This document shows, piece after piece, positions 42,124-51,413 of a stretch of 64,000 nucleotides of DNA. The DNA is taken from contig JBGTHP010000025.1 in the NCBI GenBank assembly GCA_041746105.1, positions 62,001 to 126,000 on the forward strand, given 5' to 3'. The notes under the pieces were generated by a model. It had not been told where the DNA came from, ran no database searches, and saw nothing but the letters and a program-made list of their open reading frames with translations. A program made the translations under genes and the position numbers. The DNA is from JBFHRE01 sp041746105 (GTDB lineage Bacteria; Actinomycetota; Acidimicrobiia; Spongiisociales; ZC4RG35). The first letter of the stretch is position 1. Each line of letters begins with the position of its first letter.

Positions 42124-43095
42124 TTGAGCCGTATTGCCCTCGACGCCATGGGCGGTGACAACGCCCCTGGCGAGATCGTCGCCGGAGCGCTCATTGCTGC
42201 CCAACAGGGGGTCGACGTTGTATTGGTGGGCGACGAGGCCGCAATACGCAGAGAACTCGAACCGGGTTCCCCGATTCAGGTCGTAAACGCCCCAGAAACG
42301 ATCGAGATGGGCGAAGACGTATCACGGGCGCTACGAGACAAACCCGACTCGTCGGTGGCTGCCTGCGCCAGACTGGTCAGGCGAGGCGAGGCTTCAGGGT
42401 TTGTCTCAGCCGGCTCCACCGGCGCCGCGATGGCGGCGGCCGCCCTCATTTGCGGTCGGGTGCCCGGCGTTTTGCGGCCGACCATCGCAACGGTGTTTCC
42501 GACCCCGGGGACACCGACAGTCGTCCTCGACAGCGGAGCCAACCCCGATGTAAAACCACAGCACCTCGTCCAGTTCGCCATCATGGGTTCGGTCTTTTCG
42601 CAGGTGTATTTCGATGTGAAGTCTCCTCGGGTTGGCCTGCTCAATATCGGGGAGGAACCAGGCAAGGGTCGGCAACTCGAGAAAGATGCCTACCAGGCGC
42701 TGAGTCGGGCTCCGATCAACTTTGTCGGCAACGTCGAAGGTCGCGCCATCGCCGGCGACCACGCAGATGTCATCGTCACCGACGGCTTCACCGGCAACGT
42801 GTTCCTGAAAGCCGTTGAAGGTGCGGCCGCCCTGGTGGGGGGCCTTGTGACGCAGGCGCTGGAGGCAGCTGACCCTTCGGTCGCCGGCGGCCTCCACCCA
42901 CACCTCGATCCGTTGTTGGCCAGACTGGATTACGAGAACACCGGTGGAGCGAATCTCATCGGCGTGGGCGGAGTCGTGGTCATCTCCCATGGTTCATCCA
43001 CTCGTCGCTCGATCGCCAACGCCCTCATGGTGGCTCGTGAAGGGGCCGAGCGCGGTCTGCCACGACGAGTTGCCGACGCATTCGCAACGGCATGA
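42124..43095 (+). CDS. plsX: Phosphate acyltransferase PlsX
   Basis: A 323-residue enzyme converting acyl-ACP to acyl phosphate, the donor for PlsY. N-terminal IALDAMGGDNAPGEIV, SAGSTGAAMAAA, LNIGEEPGKG and DGFTGNVFLKAVEG are family blocks. The start is a TTG at 42124, three bases after the rpmF stop; the next in-frame ATG would cut off the essential first strand. Overlaps rnc as ATGA. Confidence 0.94.
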   Translation: MSRIALDAMGGDNAPGEIVAGALIAAQQGVDVVLVGDEAAIRRELEPGSPIQVVNAPETIEMGEDVSRALRDKPDSSVAACARLVRRGEASGFVSAGSTGAAMAAAALICGRVPGVLRPTIATVFPTPGTPTVVLDSGANPDVKPQHLVQFAIMGSVFSQVYFDVKSPRVGLLNIGEEPGKGRQLEKDAYQALSRAPINFVGNVEGRAIAGDHADVIVTDGFTGNVFLKAVEGAAALVGGLVTQALEAADPSVAGGLHPHLDPLLARLDYENTGGANLIGVGGVVVISHGSSTRRSIANALMVAREGAERGLPRRVADAFATA

Positions 43096-43784
43096 CAAAA
43101 CGAAAGGCTCTGACGGACCTCGAGTCCTCACTCCGATACTCATTTCGTGAGCCGGCTCTGCTCGAAGCCGCCTTGGTACACCGGTCGTACACCTCGGAAC
43201 ACCCGAAAGTTCCGGACAACGAGCGACTCGAGTTCTTGGGCGATGCCGTCCTCCAGCTCGCTGTCACCCTCCACCTCTTTGAGACATACCCTGGGCTGGA
43301 TGAGGGACAACTGGCCAAGGTGCGAGCGGCCTCTGTAAACCGCGATGTGTTGGCTGAGGTGGCGCGCAGTCTGGGCGTAGGCGACTACCTGGTCATGGGG
43401 CTGGGTGAGGTCCAGTCGGGTGGCCGGGAGAAGGAATCGATTCTCGGTGATGCAATGGAGGCCATCCTCGCTGCCATCTACCTGGACTCCGACTTTCCGA
43501 CCACCCAGGATCTGATCCTCGGACACTGGCGCGAGTTGGTCGACCAGAAGGCAGAGTCGCCCGGCCGCCGTGACTTCAAGACACGGTTTCAGGAGATCCT
43601 GGCGACCTCGGGTCGACAACCGCGTTATGTCGTGACCGGGTCAGGGCCGGATCACAAGCGAGCTTTTGAAGCGGTTGTGAGCGTCGACGATGTCGAACTG
43701 GGCCGCGGAACTGGCCGCTCGAAAAAAGAGGCGGAGCAAGAGGCAGCCCGGACGGCGCTCGAGACGTCTCCTGGTTCGGCCTGA
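43092..43784 (+). CDS. rnc: Ribonuclease III
   Basis: A 230-residue endonuclease for double-stranded RNA, used in rRNA maturation. The catalytic signature NERLEFLGDAVLQL (43-56) has the essential Glu and Asp; the second acidic set is in ESILGDAMEAILAAIYLD. A double-strand-RNA-binding domain fills about 160-228 (DFKTRFQEIL to KKEAEQEAARTAL). Last gene of the rsmD-to-rnc run; the next gene is convergent. Confidence 0.95.
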   Translation: MTKRKALTDLESSLRYSFREPALLEAALVHRSYTSEHPKVPDNERLEFLGDAVLQLAVTLHLFETYPGLDEGQLAKVRAASVNRDVLAEVARSLGVGDYLVMGLGEVQSGGREKESILGDAMEAILAAIYLDSDFPTTQDLILGHWRELVDQKAESPGRRDFKTRFQEILATSGRQPRYVVTGSGPDHKRAFEAVVSVDDVELGRGTGRSKKEAEQEAARTALETSPGSA

Positions 43785-43792
43785 CCTCACTA

Positions 43793-44524
43793 CTAACCGG
43801 AGTTCCTCGTCTTTTCTGCCACCACTCTCGCAAGAAACTGCTCTGAGTCGTAGACGGTCTCGACACCGCCGACGCGCCCCTCGAGACGAGTTCGTAGTTC
43901 ATCCGCAAGGCGGCGCCGCCGGTCGACCGGCAGTACCGGAGCCCGATCGAAGTACGTCCGAATTGCGCCGATCTCGGCTTCGGTGATTGCGGAGACATCC
44001 CACCGACTCGTACCCTCCGGAACCGAGAAGACCATTCGAGTCGATGAGGCGTTCCCGACGGGTGTGCGCTCCCTGACCACAACGGTGCCGGCGGCCAGGT
44101 CACCCAACCGCTGACTGTTCTTGGTCGCGAGCATCGACATCAACCCGATGCCGAAGAAGATGATATCGACCGGCAGAATCAGGGTTCTCACCAGTGCGGC
44201 GCCGACACCGACCGGCGCTCCGCTCAAACGTATCGTCTTGATCCCGGCTGCGGCTTTACCCAACGTGCGACCGCCATTGAGTGTTTCCATGCCGACGAGA
44301 TATGCCAAAGGCAGCGCCGTTGCGGCCATCACCGAAACCCCGCCGGCCAGGAGTTCGTCGAACGCCGACAGCACCAGACTGCCCATTCCGACCGCGACGA
44401 GGACCGCCCCGATGATCAGACCATCGAGAAGCCATGCGAGAGAGCGCGATCCGATCCCGGCTATGGTCAGATCAACGTCGATTCCCTCAGAGGTGCTGAG
44501 GCCAAGGCGGTCTTCGAAAGTCAT
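43793..44524 (-). CDS. RDD-family membrane protein
   Basis: A 243-residue protein with an RDD domain of three helices (about 28-150). RDD domains have an Arg-Asp-Asp signature; here the first helix carries RSLAWLLDGLIIGAVL. A soluble C-terminal part (170-243) follows. AGGAA precedes the ATG. It diverges from the SpoIIM-like gene with 19 bases between, matching the order of the actinobacterial MoxR cluster (Rv3691-Rv3695 in M. tuberculosis). Role unknown. Confidence 0.85.
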   Translation of the reverse strand: MTFEDRLGLSTSEGIDVDLTIAGIGSRSLAWLLDGLIIGAVLVAVGMGSLVLSAFDELLAGGVSVMAATALPLAYLVGMETLNGGRTLGKAAAGIKTIRLSGAPVGVGAALVRTLILPVDIIFFGIGLMSMLATKNSQRLGDLAAGTVVVRERTPVGNASSTRMVFSVPEGTSRWDVSAITEAEIGAIRTYFDRAPVLPVDRRRRLADELRTRLEGRVGGVETVYDSEQFLARVVAEKTRNSG

Positions 44525-44543
44525 CGTTTCCTGGAGTGGGCCC

Positions 44544-45503
44544 TTGAACTTAACCCAGTTCCTCGACTCGGGACAGCAACGGTGGGAAGAGCTCGATTCG
44601 TTGGTGAAGAAGTCGAGGAGACGGCCGGAACGGCTCGGGCCAGAAGGCCTGTACCGGCTCTCCGATCTCTACCGGGAGACGGCTTCCGATCTCGCTCTGG
44701 CACGGCGTGTTTTTCCGCACAACCCGGTTGTCTCACGGCTCGAGAAATCGGTCGTGAGGGCGCGGGGGTTGTTGTTTGACAGGCAGTCGGCGCGGTCCGG
44801 ACTCCTAGATTTTTTTTCGTTCAGGTACTGGCAGCTGATTGCAGAACGTATGCGGCCGATGGGGCTGGCGGCCGCGCTCTTGTTGCTGCCCGCGCTCGCC
44901 GGAGCTGCATGGGCGGGCGCCGACGCCGACACGGTGCGAGCGTTCCTTCCAGAGGATTTCTTGTGGGTGACAGAAGCCCAGTCGACCGATGTGGGTTATT
45001 CGGCTCCCGAGCTCGTAGGTTTTTCGACTTTTGTCATGACCAACAACATTCGTGTGACTCTCATGGCTTTTGTCGGCGGCATTGGGTGGGGGCTGTTTTC
45101 TGCATACCTGCTGATCCAAAACGGGCTGACACTCGGCTCCCTGTCGGCCCTTGCCGTTGAGGCGGGCAATGCCAAGCTACTGGTGGCGGCGGTCGCTGCA
45201 CACGGGGTCCTGGAACTCTCCTGCATAGTGGTGGGGGGTGGAACCGGTCTCGCTCTGGGACGGGCGATGCTTCGCCCCGGAACACGGACCCGGACTGCAG
45301 CCCTGGCGGAAGAGGCGCTGGCTGTCGTCATGGTGGCCGTGGGTACGGTGCCATGGCTGATCCTCGCCGGTCTGATCGAAGGTTTCGTCAGCCGTACCGG
45401 GACCACATGGGTACCTTCGCTTCTGATTGGCGCTCTTGTCGGGCTCCCGTTCTGGTGGATGGTTTGGAGGAATCGACCGTCGTCGGGCGTCGAGGCGACT
45501 TAG
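44544..45503 (+). CDS. SpoIIM-family (DUF95) membrane protein
   Basis: A 319-residue stage II sporulation protein M-type membrane protein: a charged N-terminal region (LVKKSRRRPERLGPEGLYRL) and five helices from about 95 on, with the family segment FMTNNIRVTLMAF represented as FVMTNNIRVTLMAF and HGVLELSCIVVGGG. The start is TTG 44544, preceded by GGAG at seven bases; a longer open frame to the left lies antisense to the RDD gene. Not evidence of sporulation; the family is widespread in actinobacteria. Confidence 0.83.
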   Translation: MNLTQFLDSGQQRWEELDSLVKKSRRRPERLGPEGLYRLSDLYRETASDLALARRVFPHNPVVSRLEKSVVRARGLLFDRQSARSGLLDFFSFRYWQLIAERMRPMGLAAALLLLPALAGAAWAGADADTVRAFLPEDFLWVTEAQSTDVGYSAPELVGFSTFVMTNNIRVTLMAFVGGIGWGLFSAYLLIQNGLTLGSLSALAVEAGNAKLLVAAVAAHGVLELSCIVVGGGTGLALGRAMLRPGTRTRTAALAEEALAVVMVAVGTVPWLILAGLIEGFVSRTGTTWVPSLLIGALVGLPFWWMVWRNRPSSGVEAT

Positions 45504-46744
45504 AGGCGGCCGGTTCGTTTGGCACGGAGGTAGGCGGCGACGCATCTCGCCGACAGTGAGTCGAGCCCGGCCTCGACGACCACAACCCCGCGGTGGGCGA
45601 GTATCGCCGCCACTCGCTCTTTGGCCTCGACGAATCGGACCGCGGTCGCCGCCTTCAGCACTTGCGGAAGGTTGTCAGCCGGGCTTCGCATCAGCAGGTC
45701 CAGGTCGGGATCGACAACACTCGCCACGGCCAGCGAATGTTTTCTGGCGAGGGCTGGAATCGCGTTCACGAGAGGGCGTGCCGCCGCCTCGTCGATGATG
45801 TCGGTGAAAATGAGAACGAATGCACGTTTGGCCGATAAAACCGTTCCGAAGGCGAGCGCGTAGTCGGAATCCCGGTTGGACGGTTCGAGGTCGTGGATGG
45901 CATGAACCACATGCCGTCCCCCGTCGCGACGCGGATGAACCATCCTTCTCACCCGATCGTCGAAGGCGACAACACCGACCCTGTCTCCTGCTTGGTCTGC
46001 GACCGCCGCGATCGCCGCAACCGCATCGACTGCCACGTCGAGACGGGTCCGGTCCCCGGTCGCAGCCGACATCAACCGGCCGCAGTCGACCAAGCAGATC
46101 ACGTCGCGGTCTTGTTCCACTCTGAACTGGTTGGACATCGGAGTTTCGAGACGGGCCGTGGCCCGCCAGTTGATCTGGCGGATGTCGTCATCGGGTCGAT
46201 ACTCCCTGATCGACTCGAATTCGGTACCCAAGCCGAGAGGGCCGCGGGTCCGCTTGCCTTCCTCTCGAAATCGACCCAAGCGCACCGCCGATGCGAGGTG
46301 TCGTGCCGCCGGCATGTCCGGATACACCGTGATAGGCCGGTCTGACCCTGTGCGATGCGTCCAACCACCCATACCGAGCGGCCCGGTGCTCCGGGAAAGC
46401 GCCGGCGGCAGGTGATGCGTTCCCCGGCGATTCACGACGATTTCTGCGACCAGAACACGGTCTGCCTCCTGGGGACTGACCACCACATCTGGTACCAGCG
46501 GTTGGCGCAACCTGATCCGGGGCCAGCGCCCGATCGGCGACAGTCTGAACTCCGAAACGACGCCACGGCTCAGGATGGGGGCGACATCGACCTTGGTTGG
46601 CGGGACCCGCCTCACTTGCCACGCGTCGACTCCCGCGACCACTGCAATGAGTCCCATGCCCAGCAACGCGATCTCCCACGGCAAGACAAGAGCAGAAAGG
46701 GCCGCGGTCACCAGCATCCACCCGGTCAACCTGGAGAAGGTCAC
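45500..46744 (-). CDS. DUF58 domain protein
   Basis: A 414-residue protein: two N-terminal helices (about 8-40), then the DUF58 signature REYRPDDDIRQINW (about 182-195) and a von Willebrand A-like fold with DCGRLMS and FTDII. DUF58 proteins work with MoxR ATPases, probably as adaptors in envelope assembly or metal loading. The GTG start overlaps the MoxR stop (GTGA). Confidence 0.88.
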   Translation of the reverse strand: MTFSRLTGWMLVTAALSALVLPWEIALLGMGLIAVVAGVDAWQVRRVPPTKVDVAPILSRGVVSEFRLSPIGRWPRIRLRQPLVPDVVVSPQEADRVLVAEIVVNRRGTHHLPPALSRSTGPLGMGGWTHRTGSDRPITVYPDMPAARHLASAVRLGRFREEGKRTRGPLGLGTEFESIREYRPDDDIRQINWRATARLETPMSNQFRVEQDRDVICLVDCGRLMSAATGDRTRLDVAVDAVAAIAAVADQAGDRVGVVAFDDRVRRMVHPRRDGGRHVVHAIHDLEPSNRDSDYALAFGTVLSAKRAFVLIFTDIIDEAAARPLVNAIPALARKHSLAVASVVDPDLDLLMRSPADNLPQVLKAATAVRFVEAKERVAAILAHRGVVVVEAGLDSLSARCVAAYLRAKRTGRL

Positions 46745-47670
46745 CGCGGCACCTCGACTCCCTGCATCGCAGCTCGCACGGCTTCATCCGTTCCATATCT
46801 CTCCAGCTCGGCTTCGGGCCGCAGGACAAGCCGGTGCCTCAGGACGGGCATCGCCACGCTCCCGACGTCGTCGGGTGTGACGAAATCCCGTTCGGCGAGT
46901 GCCGCAACGGCACGCGCCGCAGCCAATAGGTGGACGGCGGCTCTGGGACTCGCGCCAACTTCGACAGATGGCAGGGACCGGGTTGCAGCAACAATCTGTT
47001 GGATGTACCGAACCACTGGTTCCTCGGCGCGTACAGCACTCACGTCGGTCCTGGCGGATTGGAGCTCTGCAGCCGACGTCACCGCGGCGACGTCGTCCAG
47101 ACCAAGCGGACGCAATCCATCGCGAGCCATCGCCAGCATCTGCAACTCGGCTTCGGTGCCGGGATAGTCGACGGTGATCTTCATCAAGAACCGGTCCAAT
47201 TGGGCTTCCGGGAGCGGATAGGTCCCTTCATATTCGATCGGGTTCTGCGTGGCGACCACGAGAAAAGGCTGCGGGAGTGGGTGCGACGTTCCGTCCACCG
47301 TGACCTGGCCTTCGCCCATTGCCTCCAGTAGGGCGGCCTGGGTCTTAGGGGGCGTGCGGTTGATCTCGTCGGCGAGGAGGACGTTGGTAAAAATTGGTCC
47401 TGGTTTGAAAGCGAACTCGCCGTTGCGCAGGGTCATGGTGCCGGTGAGATCGGATGGCAGCATGTCAGGGGTGAACTGGGCGCGTCCGAACTGGAGGCCG
47501 GTGGCTTTGGCGAATGCGGTGGCCAACAGGGTCTTGGCGGTGCCGGGAACGCCCTCCAGGAGCACGTGGCCGCCAACCAGCGAGGCGGCCAGCAGCGCAT
47601 CGACCGGTCCTCGCTGTCCAACAACGGCTTTGGCGACTTCATCATGTATACGGCGGCGTAAGTCGTTCAT
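46741..47670 (-). CDS. MoxR-family AAA+ ATPase
   Basis: A 309-residue AAA+ chaperone: Walker A GVPGTAKT (40-47), Walker B LLADEINRTPPKTQAALLEAM, sensor 1 VVATQNPIEYEGTYPLPEAQ and a C-terminal helical lid with FVTPDDV. MoxR proteins remodel or insert cofactors into partner proteins with von Willebrand A domains, here most likely the DUF58 product. Four-base overlaps on both sides. Confidence 0.92.
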   Translation of the reverse strand: MNDLRRRIHDEVAKAVVGQRGPVDALLAASLVGGHVLLEGVPGTAKTLLATAFAKATGLQFGRAQFTPDMLPSDLTGTMTLRNGEFAFKPGPIFTNVLLADEINRTPPKTQAALLEAMGEGQVTVDGTSHPLPQPFLVVATQNPIEYEGTYPLPEAQLDRFLMKITVDYPGTEAELQMLAMARDGLRPLGLDDVAAVTSAAELQSARTDVSAVRAEEPVVRYIQQIVAATRSLPSVEVGASPRAAVHLLAAARAVAALAERDFVTPDDVGSVAMPVLRHRLVLRPEAELERYGTDEAVRAAMQGVEVPR

Positions 47671-48800
47671 CCTGGGTTCCTCTCGTTGAGCACTGTCAAA
47701 AGTCGGTGTGCTGTCAGAACGTCATCTTCGGTGGAGGGTCGGAGTGCCGCCGCAACCTCGCTCTGGTCGAAACCGACCTTCGCCACATCCACGGAGTCGA
47801 GTGATTCATCCTCTGTCAGCCCCAGCTCACGCCGTAGAAGGACTTCGACTCTGCGCACCACCGGCTCGGCTGCGGAGAGTGATCGGTCAGTCCTCAGCTG
47901 CAATCCGGCGACAGCGTCGACCAAAGCCATACGTGGCGGCATCAAACTTCTGGTCGTCTGTTCGACCGGTTCGCGCCGCCGGCCATAGATGATGATCGAA
48001 ATCGCCAACGCCGCAAGTAGCAGCCATACCGTCTCTCTAACCCGTGATGGGAGGGAGCCGAAAACTCCAACCGGCACGTCAAGGTCGGCTTGTACCTCGA
48101 ACCCATGTCTGACCTCGTCGAAGATGACCGGACCGCTGCCCAGGATCGAGAGAATCCACGCGGCGTTGTCGACCAGGCGACGGTTGTGGAAGACGGATCC
48201 GTCGCTGATATAGATGACTTCGCCTGAACCAAAAGCGAATGCAGCCGCGACCGCGGGATCGCCGGCCAGCGGCAGGCTCGGATCGTCCGTCCGGATCGAC
48301 CTGACACCATCGGTGGTGATCGCTTCGCCGACGCCTCCCAGCGGGAAGAGGATGGGTGCGGCCGGTGCGGCCCTGTATCCATAGGCGATGTCGGCGGGGA
48401 GCAACGATCCCAGAAATGACGGGGGCCGGTTACCGCTCAGCACCAACCGGCCTCCTGACTCGACGAAATCTTCCAGAACGGTGGTCTCTGCTGCGGTGAT
48501 TTCTATGTCGGAAAGCGGATCCAAGATCACCACCGTGAGCACCCCGTCGAGGCTGTCGAACCTGGAGAGTGCCGGAGCCGCAGGGACCTCGCGTTCTTCC
48601 AATAGTTCGAGAAGGCCCGCAGAACCGTTCACATCGGTGACGAAGACAGAACCGTCCGGTCCCGCCCCAACCGGGTTGGATCCAAAACGAAAAATGACCC
48701 AGATCACCAACATCGCGGCCAGCAGCGAAAAACCGGCGATGGATGCCTTTGATCGGATCTTGCGGCCCTCTGCAGTGAGCGTGGTTGAGCGAATCGTCAT
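47667..48800 (-). CDS. DUF4350 domain membrane protein
   Basis: A 377-residue protein with one N-terminal helix (about 22-40), an extracytoplasmic DUF4350 domain (VFVTDVNGSAGLLELLEERE, FVESGGRLVLSGNRPP, GSGEVIYISDGSVFHNR) and a second helix near 265-283, followed by a cytoplasmic tail. Start at ATG 48800 by ATGA overlap with the previous gene. Role unknown; constant partner of MoxR/DUF58 in actinobacteria. Confidence 0.85.
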   Translation of the reverse strand: MTIRSTTLTAEGRKIRSKASIAGFSLLAAMLVIWVIFRFGSNPVGAGPDGSVFVTDVNGSAGLLELLEEREVPAAPALSRFDSLDGVLTVVILDPLSDIEITAAETTVLEDFVESGGRLVLSGNRPPSFLGSLLPADIAYGYRAAPAAPILFPLGGVGEAITTDGVRSIRTDDPSLPLAGDPAVAAAFAFGSGEVIYISDGSVFHNRRLVDNAAWILSILGSGPVIFDEVRHGFEVQADLDVPVGVFGSLPSRVRETVWLLLAALAISIIIYGRRREPVEQTTRSLMPPRMALVDAVAGLQLRTDRSLSAAEPVVRRVEVLLRRELGLTEDESLDSVDVAKVGFDQSEVAAALRPSTEDDVLTAHRLLTVLNERNPG

Positions 48801-49621
48801 CTCTTCACGCCGACTACCTCGAGCCATCCGGCCATGGCCGCATCGGCATCTGTGGAACCCACCGGGTGTCGCCCGTAGACCGCCGCATCAAATTGTACGG
48901 CCAGCCGATCGAATTGGGCCGAGTCGACCATTATCGAGATAGACCCATTGGACAGGCCGGGATAGAACTCGATCACACCGAGGGCGTCCAACCTGAGAAG
49001 GCCGGCGACAAACCGCAGGCGGATCTCCTCTGCGAAGTCGCCCCGCTTCCTGGCTTCTTCGGCATGGCTTTCGATCTCCTCTGGATCGAGGCCAAGTTCG
49101 AGGATTCTTTCGATCACCGCCCTTCGCTCGACCTCTTTGGCCCTTCTCCTGCCCAAGATCCAGGTGCCGAAGGCAGTGCCAACGACCAACAGTGGAATTC
49201 CGATCCAACGCGCCTGCCGCGTGCTGATCCAGGCGGCGAGCGCGGCAACGACGGAACGAAAGACGTCTGTGCCGAATCCAAGAATGCGCTGGCTCCATCG
49301 ATGCAGCGGTCCGGCAAAACGTTCCAGCCAGGAAGGCTCGTACGATGCGTATTTTGGATTCGAGAGAATCGTCTCTGCCTGCAACGCAACCCTGCGGGCA
49401 TCCACGGCCTCCGACTCGAGGCGGGCGATCACCCCGATCCGATATTCACCCTGATCCGCCAGCAGGGAGTTCATATCGACGGCGACGCCATCGATTTCTT
49501 CGACGGCCCTCAAGCCTCCTGCGTCTGACGCTTCTGCCATCCGGCGCACTTCTGAGGACGAAGCCGCGACCAGCAAAGCCAGGGCCAGGACCGCACCCAC
49601 CGCTCGAGGCAAGATCGTCAT
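48797..49621 (-). CDS. DUF4129 domain membrane protein
   Basis: A 274-residue protein with a signal-like N-terminal helix (about 5-22), an extracytoplasmic part, a central helix (about 138-157) and a cytoplasmic DUF4129 domain (EEARKRGDFAEEIRLRFVAG, LRLDALGVIEF). Part of the MoxR cluster; overlaps both neighbours by four bases. Role unknown. Confidence 0.83.
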   Translation of the reverse strand: MTILPRAVGAVLALALLVAASSSEVRRMAEASDAGGLRAVEEIDGVAVDMNSLLADQGEYRIGVIARLESEAVDARRVALQAETILSNPKYASYEPSWLERFAGPLHRWSQRILGFGTDVFRSVVAALAAWISTRQARWIGIPLLVVGTAFGTWILGRRRAKEVERRAVIERILELGLDPEEIESHAEEARKRGDFAEEIRLRFVAGLLRLDALGVIEFYPGLSNGSISIMVDSAQFDRLAVQFDAAVYGRHPVGSTDADAAMAGWLEVVGVKR

Positions 49622-50520
49622 CCAAGGCCGAACGGGTCCGAGGAATCGTTTTGGTTCGCCGGGGCATCAGAGGATGGCGCCTCGCCCAGGTCGATTATGA
49701 GCCGTTCGAGGTCGTAACCCTCCTTACGGACTCTGAGGTCGTAATACACGGCCACCACCACCGCGGCCACGAACGGAAGCGTGAGGGCGCTGGCGAGGCC
49801 GCTCGCGAAGACATTGATCGACAGGAACTGCCCTGAAAAGACGGCCGTTTCATCGCCGCTGAGAATGCCGGGAAGGATTGATGCGACCTGTAACGGCGCC
49901 GTGAGGAGGCTTGCCAGCACGCTGACCAACAAGGTGGCCACCACCACGATGCCGAAGGTCCGCCACCAGTAACCCTTGACCAGTTGTTGAGACCGGCGCA
50001 GCGCCTTGAAAGGACCCACCGATTCGTTTATCAGCGCGGCAGGGCTGACCGCCCAGATTCCGTACAAAAAGACCCCGGGAACGATGCAGAGCACGAACCC
50101 GAGCAAAAAGCCGATTGTCTGAATGATGGTGAGGGCGAGCATCGCAGGGAGACGCCGAAGCCCCGTTCTGAGTCCGTCTCCGATGCTCATCTTGTTGCCC
50201 TGGTATGTCTCGGCGTAAACCCTGGTGGTGGCCGCTTGCACCAGGATCTGGCCAAACAACTGGAGCAGCGACCCGGCGCCAAGAGCTCCGTAGAACCCGA
50301 GAAGGACCGGAAGCAGATCCTCGATGTCGGCCTGGGGATCGTTGAGGACGGCCAGGTCGGAGGGTAAAAGCCCCGAAACGGCGAACGCGCCGAGGATCGA
50401 CAGCGGGATCATGACAACGGCCGAGATTGCGATGACCGTTTTGAAGTTTCGTTTGAAGAGGTTGAAGCTGGTGTCGAGAACCTCGCCAAAGGCGAGAGGA
50501 CGCAGAACGGGGGTCGTCAT
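49618..50520 (-). CDS. Polytopic membrane protein of the MoxR cluster
   Basis: A 300-residue protein with about six hydrophobic helices and the recurrent segment LRPLAFGEVLDTSFNLFKRN near the start, common to DUF7544/GlpM-type membrane proteins fused in some species to glycerophosphodiesterase domains (absent here). ATG 50520 is preceded by TAGCCT at seven bases on the minus strand, so this is probably the first gene of the five-gene minus-strand operon. Function unknown. Confidence 0.75.
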   Translation of the reverse strand: MTTPVLRPLAFGEVLDTSFNLFKRNFKTVIAISAVVMIPLSILGAFAVSGLLPSDLAVLNDPQADIEDLLPVLLGFYGALGAGSLLQLFGQILVQAATTRVYAETYQGNKMSIGDGLRTGLRRLPAMLALTIIQTIGFLLGFVLCIVPGVFLYGIWAVSPAALINESVGPFKALRRSQQLVKGYWWRTFGIVVVATLLVSVLASLLTAPLQVASILPGILSGDETAVFSGQFLSINVFASGLASALTLPFVAAVVVAVYYDLRVRKEGYDLERLIIDLGEAPSSDAPANQNDSSDPFGLG

Positions 50521-50533
50521 CGGGGAGAGGCTA
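50521..50533 (-). promoter_or_regulatory. -10 element heading the MoxR operon (leaderless)
   Basis: TAGCCT on the minus strand (50533-50528), seven bases, then ATG 50520. Confidence 0.45.
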
Positions 50534-50582
50534 GCTCGGGGCATTTGCGTTCCTTGATGCGGCGGGTCCAATCTCAGGACCA

Positions 50583-51413
50583 ATGCCGGAACTGCCTGAG
50601 GTAGAGACCACCCGATCTTTCATCGAACCGGTTCTCACCGGAACCACCATCGTGAGAGCGCAGGTCACGCGGGCGCGCATGGCGCGCCACAACGAGCATC
50701 CTGACGACGTGACCACCAGGCTCGTCGGAAGTCGCGTGGAATCCGTCGGCCGGGTCGGTAAGTTCATCGTCATCGAGCTGGATAACGACCTGAGCTGGGT
50801 GATTCACCTCGGGATGTCGGGAAGGATTCGAGTGTCTGACCCCGGCCAACCGATGGAAGCCCACACCAATTTTTTCGCAGCAACCGATCGCGGGCCAGAA
50901 CTCCGGCTGATCGACCCCAGGACGTTCGGGTTCGTGGCCGTATTCACACCAGACGAGTTGACCACCTCAGGTCTTGGGCGGCTCGGACCCGATGCACTCG
51001 AAGCGCTACCCCGGACCTCCGATCTCCAGCGTCTGTTCGCCGCTCGATCGGCCCCTATCAAAAGCACCCTCCTCAATCAGTCGGTCGTCTCGGGCCTCGG
51101 CAATATCTACGCGGACGAGGCGTTGTTTCTGGCGAAGATCCATCCGCTTCGCCCGGCGAATACCTTGTCGAAGAGCGAGATATCTCGTCTCGGCGGGGCG
51201 ATCAAAAAGGTGCTTGCCGCAGGTTTGGCGCACGGGGGGACGTCTCTCCAAGATCTCGCCTATCTCCTGCCGGACGGTCGCGCCGGCGAGTACATGGCGC
51301 GTTTGTCTGTCTATGGGCGCACCGGGCAACCGTGTACCCGTTGCCATCGGCCTGTCGAACGAATCGTTCTCGGCCAGCGTTCGTCGCATTTTTGCTCGAC
51401 ATGTCAGATCTGA
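50583..51413 (+). CDS. mutM: Formamidopyrimidine-DNA glycosylase
   Basis: A 276-residue base-excision enzyme removing oxidised purines such as 8-oxoguanine. The catalytic Pro-Glu follow the initiator Met (MPELPEVETT), NIYADEALF is the helix-two-turn-helix DNA contact, and the zinc finger has Cys251, Cys254, Cys271 and Cys274 with the catalytic Arg in QRSSHFC. Followed by acyP with a 13-base overlap, as in other actinobacteria. Confidence 0.95.
   Translation: MPELPEVETTRSFIEPVLTGTTIVRAQVTRARMARHNEHPDDVTTRLVGSRVESVGRVGKFIVIELDNDLSWVIHLGMSGRIRVSDPGQPMEAHTNFFAATDRGPELRLIDPRTFGFVAVFTPDELTTSGLGRLGPDALEALPRTSDLQRLFAARSAPIKSTLLNQSVVSGLGNIYADEALFLAKIHPLRPANTLSKSEISRLGGAIKKVLAAGLAHGGTSLQDLAYLLPDGRAGEYMARLSVYGRTGQPCTRCHRPVERIVLGQRSSHFCSTCQI

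Noticed and set aside
44121..44543. Longer N terminus for the SpoIIM-like protein
   Set aside because: The extra 141 codons are antisense to the RDD gene and Ser/Thr/Pro-rich; TTG 44544 has a well-spaced GGAG.
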